From contig JAIKZH010000070.1 in the NCBI GenBank assembly GCA_024682395.1, positions 1 to 36,124 of the forward strand: DNA of 36,124 nucleotides, written 5' to 3'. Source of the DNA: Bacteroidaceae bacterium. GTDB lineage: Bacteria; Bacteroidota; Bacteroidia; Bacteroidales; Bacteroidaceae. The notes under the pieces were generated by a model that was given only the letters and a program-made list of their open reading frames with translations, ran no database searches and was not told the DNA's origin. Of this stretch, positions 26,216 to 35,173 are shown piece by piece. How positions within the stretch are numbered: position 1 is the stretch's first letter; each line of letters opens with the position of its first letter. Position numbers and translations under genes: made by a program.

Positions 26216-27370
26216 ATGAAACAAAACATTAAAATTTATTTGATTACATGTCTATTGTGCTGTGTAATGTTTTCGTGTGATAATCAACCTAAAAATCAAC
26301 TGTCTAAAGATATTGAAATTCAATTAGGAGATGAAGAAAACCGACGTTTTTCAGATGACTATTATGATTTTGAAATAATACCTCTTGAAACAAAGAAGGA
26401 GTGTATGTTGAGTGATTGTCAAAGAGTCATTGTTACTGATGCCGGTATTTATGTTAGTGATAGTGAAAATAATATATATCTATTTAATCATGATGGCAGT
26501 TTTAAGTGTAGGATAGGGGCTATAGGACATGCAAATAATGAGTATGTCGATGTTTTCGATTTATCTACAACCATAAACGGCGATACCGTTGCAGTCTTGT
26601 CAGATCTTAAAACATTGAAAATGTATAATTCTGAAGGTAAATTCATAGGCCCCCAGAGTCTTGTGTTTGATGTGTCTGATGACGAGATGTTTGGCTGGGA
26701 TAATATATTGTTTACTCCAAATGGGATGATGATGAATAACTATCATCGTGTATATGATAAACTATTATATTTGTTGGAACCCAATTCAAGTTCTATAATT
26801 AAATTCATTGATGTTGACAAAGGAGTAATTCGTTCTTCACCTGATCGCAGCTTCGTACCATTACAATATGACAATAACTTAGTGTGTTATTATGATCAAT
26901 TATCTTCTAGTTTTTATATACTTAATTTGAACGATTATAATGATATAAAGAGCTATGCTTTGAAATCGGATAATATATTGACGGAGGAAAAAGCCCGTAA
27001 GATAGATTTAATGTCGGATGATTATGATTGTGTCGATTCATATGTGTTTGCTGATAGTATGATTGTCGGTGGAATGCGTTATAAAGGTTATAGTAGTGAA
27101 TTTAGGTTTGATTTGCGTGATAATAGTATGAAACTATTCTCATATGAGGATTTTGGCGCACATTTTGTTGATTATCACAAAGGATACTATTATAAGGTGT
27201 TACATCCTGACTTCTTGGCAGATATAATGAAAGTGGATATTAACGATCAGTCAACTCCATATTATAAGATAGATCAATATAAGATGCTACATAAGGCATT
27301 GGAACCATATAAAGATAAGATATCAGAGAAAGATAATTATTATTTGTTGAAAGTTAAGATGAAGAAATAA
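26216..27370 (+). CDS. Six-bladed beta-propeller lipoprotein (copy 2)
   Basis: A 384-residue lipoprotein with a clear signal segment and lipobox VMFSC (Cys21). Propeller-like blades follow: IPLETKKECMLSDCQRVIVT, IYVSDSENNIYLFNHDGSF, VAVLSDLKTLKMYNSEGKF and so on, as in the Bacteroidota six-bladed beta-propeller family. It shares domain plan and position with 873-2063 but little detailed sequence, so the two are old paralogues. The stop is three bases before the start of the thioredoxin-like gene, so the two are almost certainly co-translated. Most propellers of this class have no known enzymatic activity; a surface or periplasmic binding role is inferred. Confidence 0.83.
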   Translation: MKQNIKIYLITCLLCCVMFSCDNQPKNQLSKDIEIQLGDEENRRFSDDYYDFEIIPLETKKECMLSDCQRVIVTDAGIYVSDSENNIYLFNHDGSFKCRIGAIGHANNEYVDVFDLSTTINGDTVAVLSDLKTLKMYNSEGKFIGPQSLVFDVSDDEMFGWDNILFTPNGMMMNNYHRVYDKLLYLLEPNSSSIIKFIDVDKGVIRSSPDRSFVPLQYDNNLVCYYDQLSSSFYILNLNDYNDIKSYALKSDNILTEEKARKIDLMSDDYDCVDSYVFADSMIVGGMRYKGYSSEFRFDLRDNSMKLFSYEDFGAHFVDYHKGYYYKVLHPDFLADIMKVDINDQSTPYYKIDQYKMLHKALEPYKDKISEKDNYYLLKVKMKK

Positions 27371-27373
27371 TGT

Positions 27374-27925
27374 ATGAGTAGGTCTTTATTTATTTCAATT
27401 GGTGTTGCGTTGTCCTGTGTTTTGTCTGTTATAGGATGTAAGAAAAATATAGATAAAGAAATTCGTGATTTTGTTGCATCCTCTGTTGTTGTTCCTTATG
27501 ATAAATTTGATAAACGCATCTGCTCACATTTTACAGATACTCTTTCTGCTGCCAAGGATTATCGTTTGGTCTGTTACCTTGATTCTTCTGAATGTCAGAC
27601 TTGCAGATTCTCTCAACTTATGAATATGGAAAAAGAACATATTAATATGCCAGAATATCAGGATTTGGAGTTTCTGTATATATTTAATATTGGAAAGGAT
27701 GACACGGAAGCTCTATATCGATCTTTATGTCGTTCACGGATTGAAGGAATTGTTTATTTTGATACATTAAATGTGTTTATGAAGAACAATCCCCATATTC
27801 CACAAGAGAATATATACCATACATTTGTAATAGATAAGAATGGTAAAGTGTTGTTAGTGGGTAATCCTTTTCAAAATGATAAAATGACGGCTTTGCTTAA
27901 TAAAATACTTGTATCCAAAAAATAA
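27374..27925 (+). CDS. Thioredoxin-like lipoprotein of the NVEALA cassette
   Basis: A 183-residue protein with lipobox SVIGC (Cys22). The body has a thioredoxin-like pattern: a strand (YRLVCYLDSS), then CQTC (Cys74, Cys77) at the start of a helix, a middle strand (FLYIFN), and a late YHTFVIDKNGKVLLVGNP hairpin, the usual last part of TlpA/peroxiredoxin-like folds. The expected cis-proline region is not obvious, so redox activity is likely but not certain. The adjacent NVEALA protein has four cysteines, making it a candidate client. A paralogue ends at the left edge of the window (2-157). Confidence 0.75.
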   Translation: MSRSLFISIGVALSCVLSVIGCKKNIDKEIRDFVASSVVVPYDKFDKRICSHFTDTLSAAKDYRLVCYLDSSECQTCRFSQLMNMEKEHINMPEYQDLEFLYIFNIGKDDTEALYRSLCRSRIEGIVYFDTLNVFMKNNPHIPQENIYHTFVIDKNGKVLLVGNPFQNDKMTALLNKILVSKK

Positions 27926-27933
27926 TGTATTTG

Positions 27934-27970
27934 TTGCTGCAATTATCAATTGGCAATTATTAATTGCGAC
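27934..27970 (+). repeat. AT-rich intergenic repeat, inverted relative to 34621-34658
   Basis: The segment reading TGCTGCAATTATCAATTGGC and on to TTAATTGCG closely matches the reverse complement of 34621-34658, with small gaps. Both lie just after the stop codon of the upstream gene. It precedes a short GCGAC/GTCGC hairpin (27965-27977). Here it separates the convergent thioredoxin-like and metH genes and may help end transcription. Confidence 0.45.
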
Positions 27971-28047
27971 AACGTCGCTGATAAACTGTTTTTGTCAATT
28001 GATAAATTGCGCTTTTAATGACCTTATTGATGAAAATTAGCTTAAAA

Positions 28048-30795
28048 TTAACTTAATTTTCTTTTTCTTGCTTCTTCCAATGAAAGAAGATCGGGATGTG
28101 ACTGATTATAACTATTGCGAAGGGCTTCCTGATGTTTCTTTAATTCAGAGAAATATGGACCGAATGTTTGTGCATCGAGCATTTTTTGTGCTGCAATCAC
28201 GTTTTGTGAAGCATCGTGCATCCACACCACTGGACCATCATACTCTGTTGCTATCTTCAGCGCAGTATGAAGTTCGCTGGTTGTGGCTCCTCCAATCATA
28301 AGCGGAATGGATATACCTTCTTTTTTAAGTGATTGTGCTACAGTTACCATTTCAGTGAGTGAAGGGGTTATAAGTCCTGACAATCCAATCATACATGCTT
28401 TCTCTTTTATGGCTGTCTGTACGATATTCTCGGCACTGACCATAACACCTAAATCAATGATTTCGTATCCGTTACATGCCATAACAACACTAACGATGTT
28501 TTTGCCTATATCATGTACATCGCCTTTTACTGTTGCTAAAATTATTTTTTTGTTAGCAGCGTTTTTGTCTGTTTCTGATACTTCTTTGTCTTTTTTGTTA
28601 TTGCTATCGATGAATGGTTGCAGGATAGCAACAGCTTGTTTCATTGTTCTTGCAGTTTTGACAACTTGTGGTAAGAACATCTTTCCTTCACCGAATAGGG
28701 TACCTACGGTGTTCATGGCTTCCATGAGTGGACCCTCAATAACATCTACCGCACTTCCTTTTTCATTCAAAGCAATCATCAGCTCTTCTTCAAGTCCTTC
28801 AGGATTACCTTTGATAATCATTTCTTGAAGAGTTAGTTTGGTGTTTGATGCACCGTTGTTTGTGGATTGTTGACTGAAACCAGCTGCGATGTCGAGCAGT
28901 TCTTCTGTGGCATTATCGCTTTTGTTGAGAAGCAGATTATCAATTGCTTCAACAAGTTCTGAAGGTATGTCAGCATACATCACTTTTGTGGCAGGGTTAA
29001 CAATACCCATGTCTTGTCCTTTGCCGATAGTGTGGTAAAGGAAAACTGCATGCATTGCTTCACGAAGATAGTTGTTGCCTCGGAAAGAGAATGAGAGGTT
29101 ACTCATACCACCGCTGATGTGCGAACCCTTCAGATTGTTGCGAATCCATTCGGTTGCACGTATAAAATCAATCGCATAATCATTATGCTCGGCAATACCT
29201 GTTCCTACAGCCAACACACAAGGGTCGAAGATGATGTCATACGGATTCATACCTACTTTCTCAACAAGTAATTTGTAGGCACGCTGACAGATTTCTATTT
29301 TTCTTTCATATGTTGTAGCCTGACCTTGTTCATCGAACGCCATGACAACTAATGCAGCTCCAAGACGTTTTACTTGAGTGGCTCGTTTCAAAAATAGTTC
29401 TTCACCTTCTTTTAATGAAAGAGAATTGACTATGGATTTTCCTTGAACACATTTCAGTCCGGCTTCAATCACGTCCCATTCTGATGAGTCAATCATGAGA
29501 GGCACTCTTGAGATATCTGGGTCGGACATTATGAGGTTGATGAAATGTGTCATCTCGTGTTTAACCTCAAGCAGACCGTCATCCATATTGATATCAAGCA
29601 CCATTGCTCCGTCTTCAACTTGTTTCCTTGCGATTTGTAGTGCTTCGTCGTATTGTTTTTCGTTGATCAAACGTAAGAATTTACGAGAACCGGCAACATT
29701 ACAGCGTTCTCCGACATTTATGAATTTAATATCGGGAGTTAATTCAAGACTGTCTAATCCTGAGAGTGATAGGGTAGATTCCTGTTGATTGTTTCCCTCA
29801 GATGACAGATTTTTATTTGAATAATTATCGTCGTTTTCTAATTGTACAATAATACGTTGAATAGCATTAATAAACTCTGGAGTTGTACCACAGCAACCTC
29901 CGATAATATCAACGAGATTTTCGTCAATAAATTCTTTTACCTCAGCAGCCCATTCTTCTGGAGTTTGGTCGTATTGTCCTAATTCGTTTGGAAGTCCTGC
30001 ATTTGGGTGACAACTAACATAACAAGGCGACAACTCTGCCAATTCGCGTAAAAATGGTTTGAGGTCTTTGGCTCCGAATGAACAGTTCAAACCGATTGAA
30101 TAAACATCGGCATGACCAACCGAATTAAGAAAGGCTTTGATGGTCTGACCTGAGAGAGTGCGACCTGCTTTGTCGGAAACAGTCATGGAGAGCATCAATT
30201 TTACTTTTCTGCCCACAGTTGCCATTGCTTCCTCGGCTGCATATATCGCAGCTTTTGCATTGAGGGTATCAAAGATGGTTTCAATAAGAATGGCATCAAC
30301 TCCACTTAAAATCATCTCTTCCATCTGTTCTTGATAAGCCTCAGCCAACTCGTCGAAAGTAATGTCACGGCGAGAAGGGTCGTTTACATCCGGACTTATA
30401 GAACATGTGCGGTTAGTTGGTCCCACACTTCCTGCTACATAGCGAGGTTTTTGTGGATTTCTTCTTGTGTATTCATCTGCAACTTCTCGAGCCAATGTAC
30501 ATGAGGCGCGATTAAGCAAGCGTATTTTGTCCTCACATCCATATTCTGCTTGTGAGATACGTTGTGAGGAGAATGTATTTGTGGATATTATGTCGGCTCC
30601 AGCCTCAAGATATTGCATGTAAACATCTTTCACTGCATCAGGATGAGTGAGGTTGAGCATGTCGAAATTGCCAGAAAACCCTTTCTTCTGAAGCATGGTT
30701 CCCATCGCTCCATCAAGAATAAGAATTCCTTTATCTCGATTTCTTGCCAATGAAGAAGAAACGTGATTACTAGTATTATTTCCGTTTTCTTTCAT
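28048..30795 (-). CDS. metH: Cobalamin-dependent methionine synthase, lacking the reactivation domain
   Basis: A 915-residue enzyme transferring a methyl group from methyltetrahydrofolate to homocysteine through cobalamin. Domains in order: homocysteine-binding barrel (LDGAMGTMLQ at the start; zinc ligands in GLNCSFG and GGCCGTTP), pterin-binding barrel (FINVGERCNVAGSRKF, MIDSSEWDVIEAGL, GGMSNLSFSFRGNN), cobalamin cap, and the cobalamin-binding fold with DVHDIGKNIV supplying the axial histidine. It ends about 300 residues before the end of E. coli MetH (1227), so the AdoMet-dependent reactivation domain is missing; in this group that role may be played by a separate protein. I see no cobalamin riboswitch in the 80-base gap to smpB. 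Confidence 0.95.
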   Translation of the reverse strand: MKENGNNTSNHVSSSLARNRDKGILILDGAMGTMLQKKGFSGNFDMLNLTHPDAVKDVYMQYLEAGADIISTNTFSSQRISQAEYGCEDKIRLLNRASCTLAREVADEYTRRNPQKPRYVAGSVGPTNRTCSISPDVNDPSRRDITFDELAEAYQEQMEEMILSGVDAILIETIFDTLNAKAAIYAAEEAMATVGRKVKLMLSMTVSDKAGRTLSGQTIKAFLNSVGHADVYSIGLNCSFGAKDLKPFLRELAELSPCYVSCHPNAGLPNELGQYDQTPEEWAAEVKEFIDENLVDIIGGCCGTTPEFINAIQRIIVQLENDDNYSNKNLSSEGNNQQESTLSLSGLDSLELTPDIKFINVGERCNVAGSRKFLRLINEKQYDEALQIARKQVEDGAMVLDINMDDGLLEVKHEMTHFINLIMSDPDISRVPLMIDSSEWDVIEAGLKCVQGKSIVNSLSLKEGEELFLKRATQVKRLGAALVVMAFDEQGQATTYERKIEICQRAYKLLVEKVGMNPYDIIFDPCVLAVGTGIAEHNDYAIDFIRATEWIRNNLKGSHISGGMSNLSFSFRGNNYLREAMHAVFLYHTIGKGQDMGIVNPATKVMYADIPSELVEAIDNLLLNKSDNATEELLDIAAGFSQQSTNNGASNTKLTLQEMIIKGNPEGLEEELMIALNEKGSAVDVIEGPLMEAMNTVGTLFGEGKMFLPQVVKTARTMKQAVAILQPFIDSNNKKDKEVSETDKNAANKKIILATVKGDVHDIGKNIVSVVMACNGYEIIDLGVMVSAENIVQTAIKEKACMIGLSGLITPSLTEMVTVAQSLKKEGISIPLMIGGATTSELHTALKIATEYDGPVVWMHDASQNVIAAQKMLDAQTFGPYFSELKKHQEALRNSYNQSHPDLLSLEEARKRKLS

Positions 30796-30875
30796 ATATC
30801 CTAATTAAACGTTTACAATGCGTTATAAATATTATTGATAATAGAACGAAAGAGATTGAACTATGATAAGATAAA

Positions 30876-31346
30876 TCATCTTTTCATTGCTCTGTCCATT
30901 TCTCTCTTATCTTCTTTTTCTTTTAATGTCTGACGCTTGTCAAATTCCTTTTTACCTTTAGCTAATGCAATATCTAACTTTGCAAGTCCTTTATCGTTAA
31001 TAAACAATCTTACTGGTACAATAGTGAAACCAGGAGACTTAGAGTCTGCTTCTAAATTCCTAAGTTCTTTCTTGTTTAATAATAACTTACGTTCGCGACG
31101 TTCTATGTGGTTATTGTACGACCCTTGCATATAATGAGCTATATACATGTTTTTTACCCACATCTCACCAGCATGAAAATAACAATATGTGTCAACAAGG
31201 CTCGCTTTGCCGGCACGAATTGATTTGATTTCTGTGCCAGTGAGAACAATCCCTGCTGTGTACACATCAACAAACGCATAATCGAATGATGCTCTTTTGT
31301 TTTTGATGTTTATTTTCTGCTGTTTCAACTCTTTTTTCTTTGCCAT
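30876..31346 (-). CDS. smpB: SsrA-binding protein SmpB (trans-translation)
   Basis: A 156-residue RNA-binding protein that delivers tmRNA to stalled ribosomes. Conserved segments are present: [29 protein letters not shown], the KASLVDTYC loop, a [14 protein letters not shown] region, [25 protein letters not shown], and the basic C-terminal tail that enters the mRNA channel. The length is typical. It is read away from the SulP gene and 80 bases upstream of metH on the same strand. Confidence 0.96.
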   Translation of the reverse strand: MAKKKELKQQKINIKNKRASFDYAFVDVYTAGIVLTGTEIKSIRAGKASLVDTYCYFHAGEMWVKNMYIAHYMQGSYNNHIERRERKLLLNKKELRNLEADSKSPGFTIVPVRLFINDKGLAKLDIALAKGKKEFDKRQTLKEKEDKREMDRAMKR

Positions 31347-31372
31347 ATAGCCTACTTATGTGAAAATCGCTG

Positions 31373-31380
31373 CAAAGTTA
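31373..31380 (-). promoter_or_regulatory. Possible -7 element for smpB
   Basis: On the minus strand this reads TAACTTTG followed by C, a full match to TAnnTTTG, 27 bases upstream of the smpB start. No clear TTG lies at the expected -33 position, so the call is tentative. Confidence 0.4.
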
Positions 31381-31402
31381 GTAATTTATTGTGAATTAAG
31401 TA

Positions 31403-31432
31403 TTGCTAATTGTTGAATAATTCGTAACTTTG
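31403..31432 (+). promoter_or_regulatory. Bacteroidota-type promoter for the SulP/ABC unit
   Basis: TTG (31403-31405), then exactly 19 bases, then TAACTTTG (31425-31432) and C: an ideal match to the -33/-7 promoter of this phylum. It lies 67 bases before the SulP start and back to back with the smpB element. Confidence 0.72.
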
Positions 31433-31498
31433 CAGCCGTTTTTAGGTGTTAACTATGTCTAAAAGAAAAAATTAAGTCACATTTATACACAGAATAAG

Positions 31499-33232
31499 AT
31501 GAAAAATTTGTTGTCTAAGCCGGAATTATTTAATACGTTGAAGACTTACAACCGCCAAAAATTCATGACTGATTTAATGGCTGGTATTATTGTTGGTATA
31601 GTTGCGTTACCATTGGCTATCGCTTTTGGTATTGCATCTGGTGTTTCTCCTGAAAAAGGTATTATCACTGCTATAGTTGCAGGATTCATTATATCATTCC
31701 TCGGAGGAACAAAAGTACAGATAGGTGGCCCTACAGGTGCATTTATCGTAATCATATATGGTATTGTAAATAATCCGGAATATGGATTGTCGGGCTTGAT
31801 TGTAGCAACCATGTTGGCTGGAGTCATCTTGATATTGTTGGGAGTATTCAAGTTGGGTGCTGTCATAAAGTTTATCCCATATCCTATTATCATTGGTTTC
31901 ACCGCTGGTATTGCTGTAACTATATTTACTACACAGATGGGGGATGTCCTCGGATTGACTCAATCGGCTGTTGATGCCGCAGGTAATACCACTACAATCC
32001 CGTTGAAGACTCCTGGTGATTTTATTGGTAAATGGGTTTGTTACTTTCAGCATATCGACACATTCAATTTATGGAATTTCTTGATGGCTGTATTGGCAAT
32101 AATCATTATCGCTGGTCTGCCACGCCTGTTGCGTAAAGTGCCAGTTCTCAATAAGATACCAGGCTCATTATATGGAATCCTTATCGTTACAGGAGTTGTA
32201 CTCTTACTCAAGAATCAGTTTGGTATTGATTGTATCGACACTATAGGCGACAGATTCAAAATCAAAGCACAACTGCCTGATATGGAAGTCCCTGACATCT
32301 CTTGGGCAATGATTCAGAAACTTATGCCAGTAGCATTTACAATCGCAATTCTTGGTGCAATAGAATCATTGTTGTCGGCTGCAGTTGCTGATGGTGTGAT
32401 TGGTGATCACCACAACTCAAACAGCGAATTGGTGGCTCAAGGTGTAGCCAACCTTGTTACCCCTCTCTTTGGCGGTATTCCTGCTACAGGAGCAATCGCA
32501 CGTACGATGACTAACATAAACAATGGAGGCCGTAGTCCGATAGCAGGTATAATCCACGCTATAGTATTGTTGCTCATATTATTGGTACTCATGCCTTTAG
32601 CTGAATATATCCCAATGGCAGCATTAGCAGGAGTCCTTGTTATTGTTTCATATAATATGAGTGGATGGAGAACATTCCGCGGACTGTTGAAAAACCCAAA
32701 GAGCGATGTGGCTACTTTGTTGGTAACTTTCATTCTTACAGTTATTTTCGACCTTACAATTGCTATTGAGGTTGGATTGGTAATCGCCGCTGTTGTGTTT
32801 GTTAAACGTGTGATGGAAACAACAGAAATCAATGTTGTTAAAGATGAATTGGATAACAACGAAGAAGTTCGTGTACGTTGGCACAAAGAAGAATTGGTTG
32901 TGCCTAAAGGTACTGAAGTATATGAAATTAACGGACCATATTTCTTTGGTATAGCTAATAAGTTTGAGGAAATCATGTCGAACTTGGCTGGTCCTCGTCC
33001 TACAACACGAATCATCCGCATGCGTAAGATTACATTTATCGATTCTACCGGAATACATAACCTACAGAACCTCATCGAGATGAGTCATTCAGATGGAATT
33101 CAAGTTATCCTTTCTGGTGTAAACGACAATGTGAAAACTATTCTTTTGAAAAATGGTTTTGCAGAATTGTTGGGTGAAGACCGCATTTGTGCAAACATAT
33201 ATCTTGCTATCGAAAGAGCTAAGAAAGGGTAG
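31499..33232 (+). CDS. SulP-family inorganic anion transporter with STAS domain
   Basis: A 577-residue membrane transporter of the SLC26/SulP family, which moves sulfate, bicarbonate, chloride or dicarboxylates. The N-terminal part has the usual DLMAGIIVGIVALPLAIAFG segment, GPTGAFIVI near the transport site, and a run of about 12 TM or half-TM segments to about residue 430. The C-terminal cytoplasmic STAS domain (about 450-575) has IDSTGIHNLQNL, containing the serine that is phosphorylated in related domains. Substrate is not predictable; no sulfate-assimilation genes are adjacent. The ABC ATPase gene begins 26 bases after the stop. Confidence 0.93.
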   Translation: MKNLLSKPELFNTLKTYNRQKFMTDLMAGIIVGIVALPLAIAFGIASGVSPEKGIITAIVAGFIISFLGGTKVQIGGPTGAFIVIIYGIVNNPEYGLSGLIVATMLAGVILILLGVFKLGAVIKFIPYPIIIGFTAGIAVTIFTTQMGDVLGLTQSAVDAAGNTTTIPLKTPGDFIGKWVCYFQHIDTFNLWNFLMAVLAIIIIAGLPRLLRKVPVLNKIPGSLYGILIVTGVVLLLKNQFGIDCIDTIGDRFKIKAQLPDMEVPDISWAMIQKLMPVAFTIAILGAIESLLSAAVADGVIGDHHNSNSELVAQGVANLVTPLFGGIPATGAIARTMTNINNGGRSPIAGIIHAIVLLLILLVLMPLAEYIPMAALAGVLVIVSYNMSGWRTFRGLLKNPKSDVATLLVTFILTVIFDLTIAIEVGLVIAAVVFVKRVMETTEINVVKDELDNNEEVRVRWHKEELVVPKGTEVYEINGPYFFGIANKFEEIMSNLAGPRPTTRIIRMRKITFIDSTGIHNLQNLIEMSHSDGIQVILSGVNDNVKTILLKNGFAELLGEDRICANIYLAIERAKKG

Positions 33233-33257
33233 GGTAAACGTATAAAACCACATAGTA

Positions 33258-34628
33258 ATGAAGATAATAGATCTCTATAAAGCCGTTGCGCGTAATCCGC
33301 TTTTCCGTATGACCGAACCTGTTACACTTTCCATTGAGGAAGGTGAACAATTAGCCATTATCGGAGAAAACGGAGCTGGTAAGTCTATGCTTGTCGATTT
33401 AATCACAGGCGCACATCCTATATTGACAGATGGTAAGGGATCATATATTCATTATGATTTTGGTGCAGATGCTCAGTCCAATCTTGTATGTGATAACATC
33501 AAATATATCACGTTTCAGGATGCTTACACAACTACTGAAGGACATTATTATTATCAGATTCGCTACAACCATACTGAATATGATGAAGAATCACAAGGAT
33601 TGTTCAAACTATCAAGTGGTGAGTTACGCAGATATCAACTGAAAAAAGTGCTGGAGAATCATCCTCGTGTACTTATTCTTGATAATCCATTTATCGGATT
33701 GGATGTCAATGCACGTAAAATGTTGGACGATACATTATCCGAACTTACAGCCAAAACTAATCTTCAAGTAATCATCGTTATATCAAAAACAGATGATATA
33801 CCGAGTTTCGTCACTCATGTGGTTGAAGTAAACAACCGCACTGTAGGAGAAAAGAAACGTATTGACTCTGATTTTAGAAATAATATCCCGGTATATACTC
33901 ATGTACTCGATGATGAAAAGACTTCTGCTATATTAAATCTCCCACAAACAGAGGAATGTACGGCAGATGTGGTTGCACAATTTAATAATGTGTCGATAAA
34001 ATATCCAACAAGGACTGTCTTAAAAGATTTATCGTTTACCGTGCGTAATGGCGAACATTGGGCATTGACAGGTGAAAACGGAGCAGGAAAATCAACATTA
34101 CTTAGTCTTGTGTGTGCCGACCATCCACAAGCCTATGCAAACGACATCGTTTTGTTTGATCACCGTCGAGGCTCCGGCGAAAGTATTTGGGATATTAAGA
34201 AGAATATAGGATATATATCCCCAGAGATGCACCGCTCATTCTTACGTGATTATCCGGCAATTGACATTGTGGCAAGTGGTATGAGTGATAGTATCGGACT
34301 TTTTCGCAAGGCAACCGAAGATGCACGACAGAAAGCCGAGTTTTGGATGAATATATTCGGGGTTTTACAATATAAGGATACATCTTTTTTGAAATTGTCA
34401 AGCGGTGAGCAACGCCTTATCCTGTTAGCACGTACATTCATAAAAGATCCGTCATTGTTGATTCTTGATGAACCTCTACATGGTTTGGATCTAAAGAACC
34501 GTAGAATGGTAAAGGATATAATCGAAACCTTCTGCCAAAGAAAGAATAAAACTCTCATAATGGTAACTCACTATCATGAAGAATTCCCTGCATGTATTGA
34601 TCATGAGATATTCTTGAAACGCAATTGA
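33258..34628 (+). CDS. Double-domain ABC ATPase (ModF-like), first domain degenerate
   Basis: A 456-residue soluble protein of two fused ABC ATPase domains with no TM segments, as in E. coli ModF/PhrA-type proteins. Domain 1 has Walker A GENGAGKSM, signature LSSGE and Walker B VLILDNP, where asparagine replaces the catalytic glutamate. Domain 2 has GENGAGKST, LSSGEQ, LLILDEP and the switch histidine in THYHEE. The composite ATPase is thus asymmetric, with one full site. Despite the ModF resemblance, no molybdate transport genes are near, so the function is unknown. Its nearness to SulP (26 bases) suggests co-transcription. Confidence 0.85.
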   Translation: MKIIDLYKAVARNPLFRMTEPVTLSIEEGEQLAIIGENGAGKSMLVDLITGAHPILTDGKGSYIHYDFGADAQSNLVCDNIKYITFQDAYTTTEGHYYYQIRYNHTEYDEESQGLFKLSSGELRRYQLKKVLENHPRVLILDNPFIGLDVNARKMLDDTLSELTAKTNLQVIIVISKTDDIPSFVTHVVEVNNRTVGEKKRIDSDFRNNIPVYTHVLDDEKTSAILNLPQTEECTADVVAQFNNVSIKYPTRTVLKDLSFTVRNGEHWALTGENGAGKSTLLSLVCADHPQAYANDIVLFDHRRGSGESIWDIKKNIGYISPEMHRSFLRDYPAIDIVASGMSDSIGLFRKATEDARQKAEFWMNIFGVLQYKDTSFLKLSSGEQRLILLARTFIKDPSLLILDEPLHGLDLKNRRMVKDIIETFCQRKNKTLIMVTHYHEEFPACIDHEIFLKRN

Positions 34629-34658
34629 TAATTTATAATTGACAATTGATAATTAGCA
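34621..34658 (-). repeat. AT-rich intergenic repeat (partner of 27934-27970)
   Basis: Starting at the stop of the ABC gene, the tract CAATTGATAATTTATAATTG and its continuation is an imperfect inverted copy of 27934-27970. It consists of interleaved AATTG/CAATT units that can fold on themselves and may act as a transcript end. Confidence 0.45.
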
Positions 34659-34742
34659 TTTTTCCTGATTCGACTCATCGTTTAATAGTTCTTTCGTTTA
34701 TTCGATTTCTCGTTTCTGCGCCATATTCTGGTTTGAAAGAGC

Positions 34743-34800
34743 CTAAGATTTTTGGCTTTAGCTATAAAAAAAAATTAATATTGCGCAGCAATATCATCAT
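34743..34800 (+). repeat. Dispersed intergenic repeat, inverted copy of 25141-25203
   Basis: AAGATTTTTGGCTTTAGCT, an A-run, and TTAATATTGCGCAGCAATAT followed by CATCAT match the minus strand of 25141-25203 over about 58 bases. The core is an ATATTGC/GCAATAT hairpin. It lies 62 bases upstream of the short NVEALA gene; the paired copy likewise lies upstream of NVEALA copy 2. Confidence 0.65.
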
Positions 34801-34861
34801 GAGAAACGAAAAAAATCTCAATTGCGCTTTAGCGCTTGCGCTCAGTAATTTTTAACTTAAA

Positions 34862-35173
34862 ATGGAGTCAAAATCAATTAAGACTGCAATATTTGCGTTC
34901 GCAGTAGTAGCTGCTTGTTTTAGCGGTTATAAAGCATATGATTCTTATACAGTAAATGAAAGTACATTAATGTCTGCTAATATAGAAGCTTTGAGTCAAG
35001 ATAATGGTGACGTTAATGCTAAAGCTGCTTCTAAATGTCTTAATTCGTTAATTCTCAGTTGCTGTAATGTTGTCTATGCTTCTTTATCGAATTTGATAAT
35101 TCTGACTAAGTTGCATCCTACTGCATTTCCTATAACAATTGTTATATATAGCCCTAAAATTTCAAATAGATGA
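34862..35173 (+). CDS. Short orphan NVEALA-family protein (copy 3), probably 3'-truncated
   Basis: The first ~55 residues are a clear NVEALA leader: MESKSIKTAIFAFAVVAACFSGYKAYDSY, then ANIEALS. They are close to copy 2 (FAFAVVAAG-SGYKAYD). After about residue 70 the frame runs antisense through the end of the formate/nitrite-transporter gene, and the translated tail is hydrophobic and unlike the other copies. There is no propeller or thioredoxin-like gene after it, and the hairpin leader is absent. It is therefore probably a truncated or relic copy, though a short functional protein cannot be ruled out. Confidence 0.55.
   Translation: MESKSIKTAIFAFAVVAACFSGYKAYDSYTVNESTLMSANIEALSQDNGDVNAKAASKCLNSLILSCCNVVYASLSNLIILTKLHPTAFPITIVIYSPKISNR

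Noticed and set aside
28283..28828. A 181-residue plus-strand frame inside metH
   Set aside because: Antisense of the conserved cobalamin domain of metH; no independent support.
30796..30875. Possible cobalamin riboswitch upstream of metH
   Set aside because: The gap to smpB is only 80 bases and shows no conserved B12-box-like sequence; too short for such a riboswitch.
32437..33075. A 212-residue minus-strand frame inside the SulP gene
   Set aside because: Shadow of a well-supported transporter gene; composition is low-complexity and resembles no family.
34646..34855. A 69-residue plus-strand frame before NVEALA copy 3
   Set aside because: It lies over the dispersed palindromic repeat and shows no domain; probably non-coding repeat sequence.
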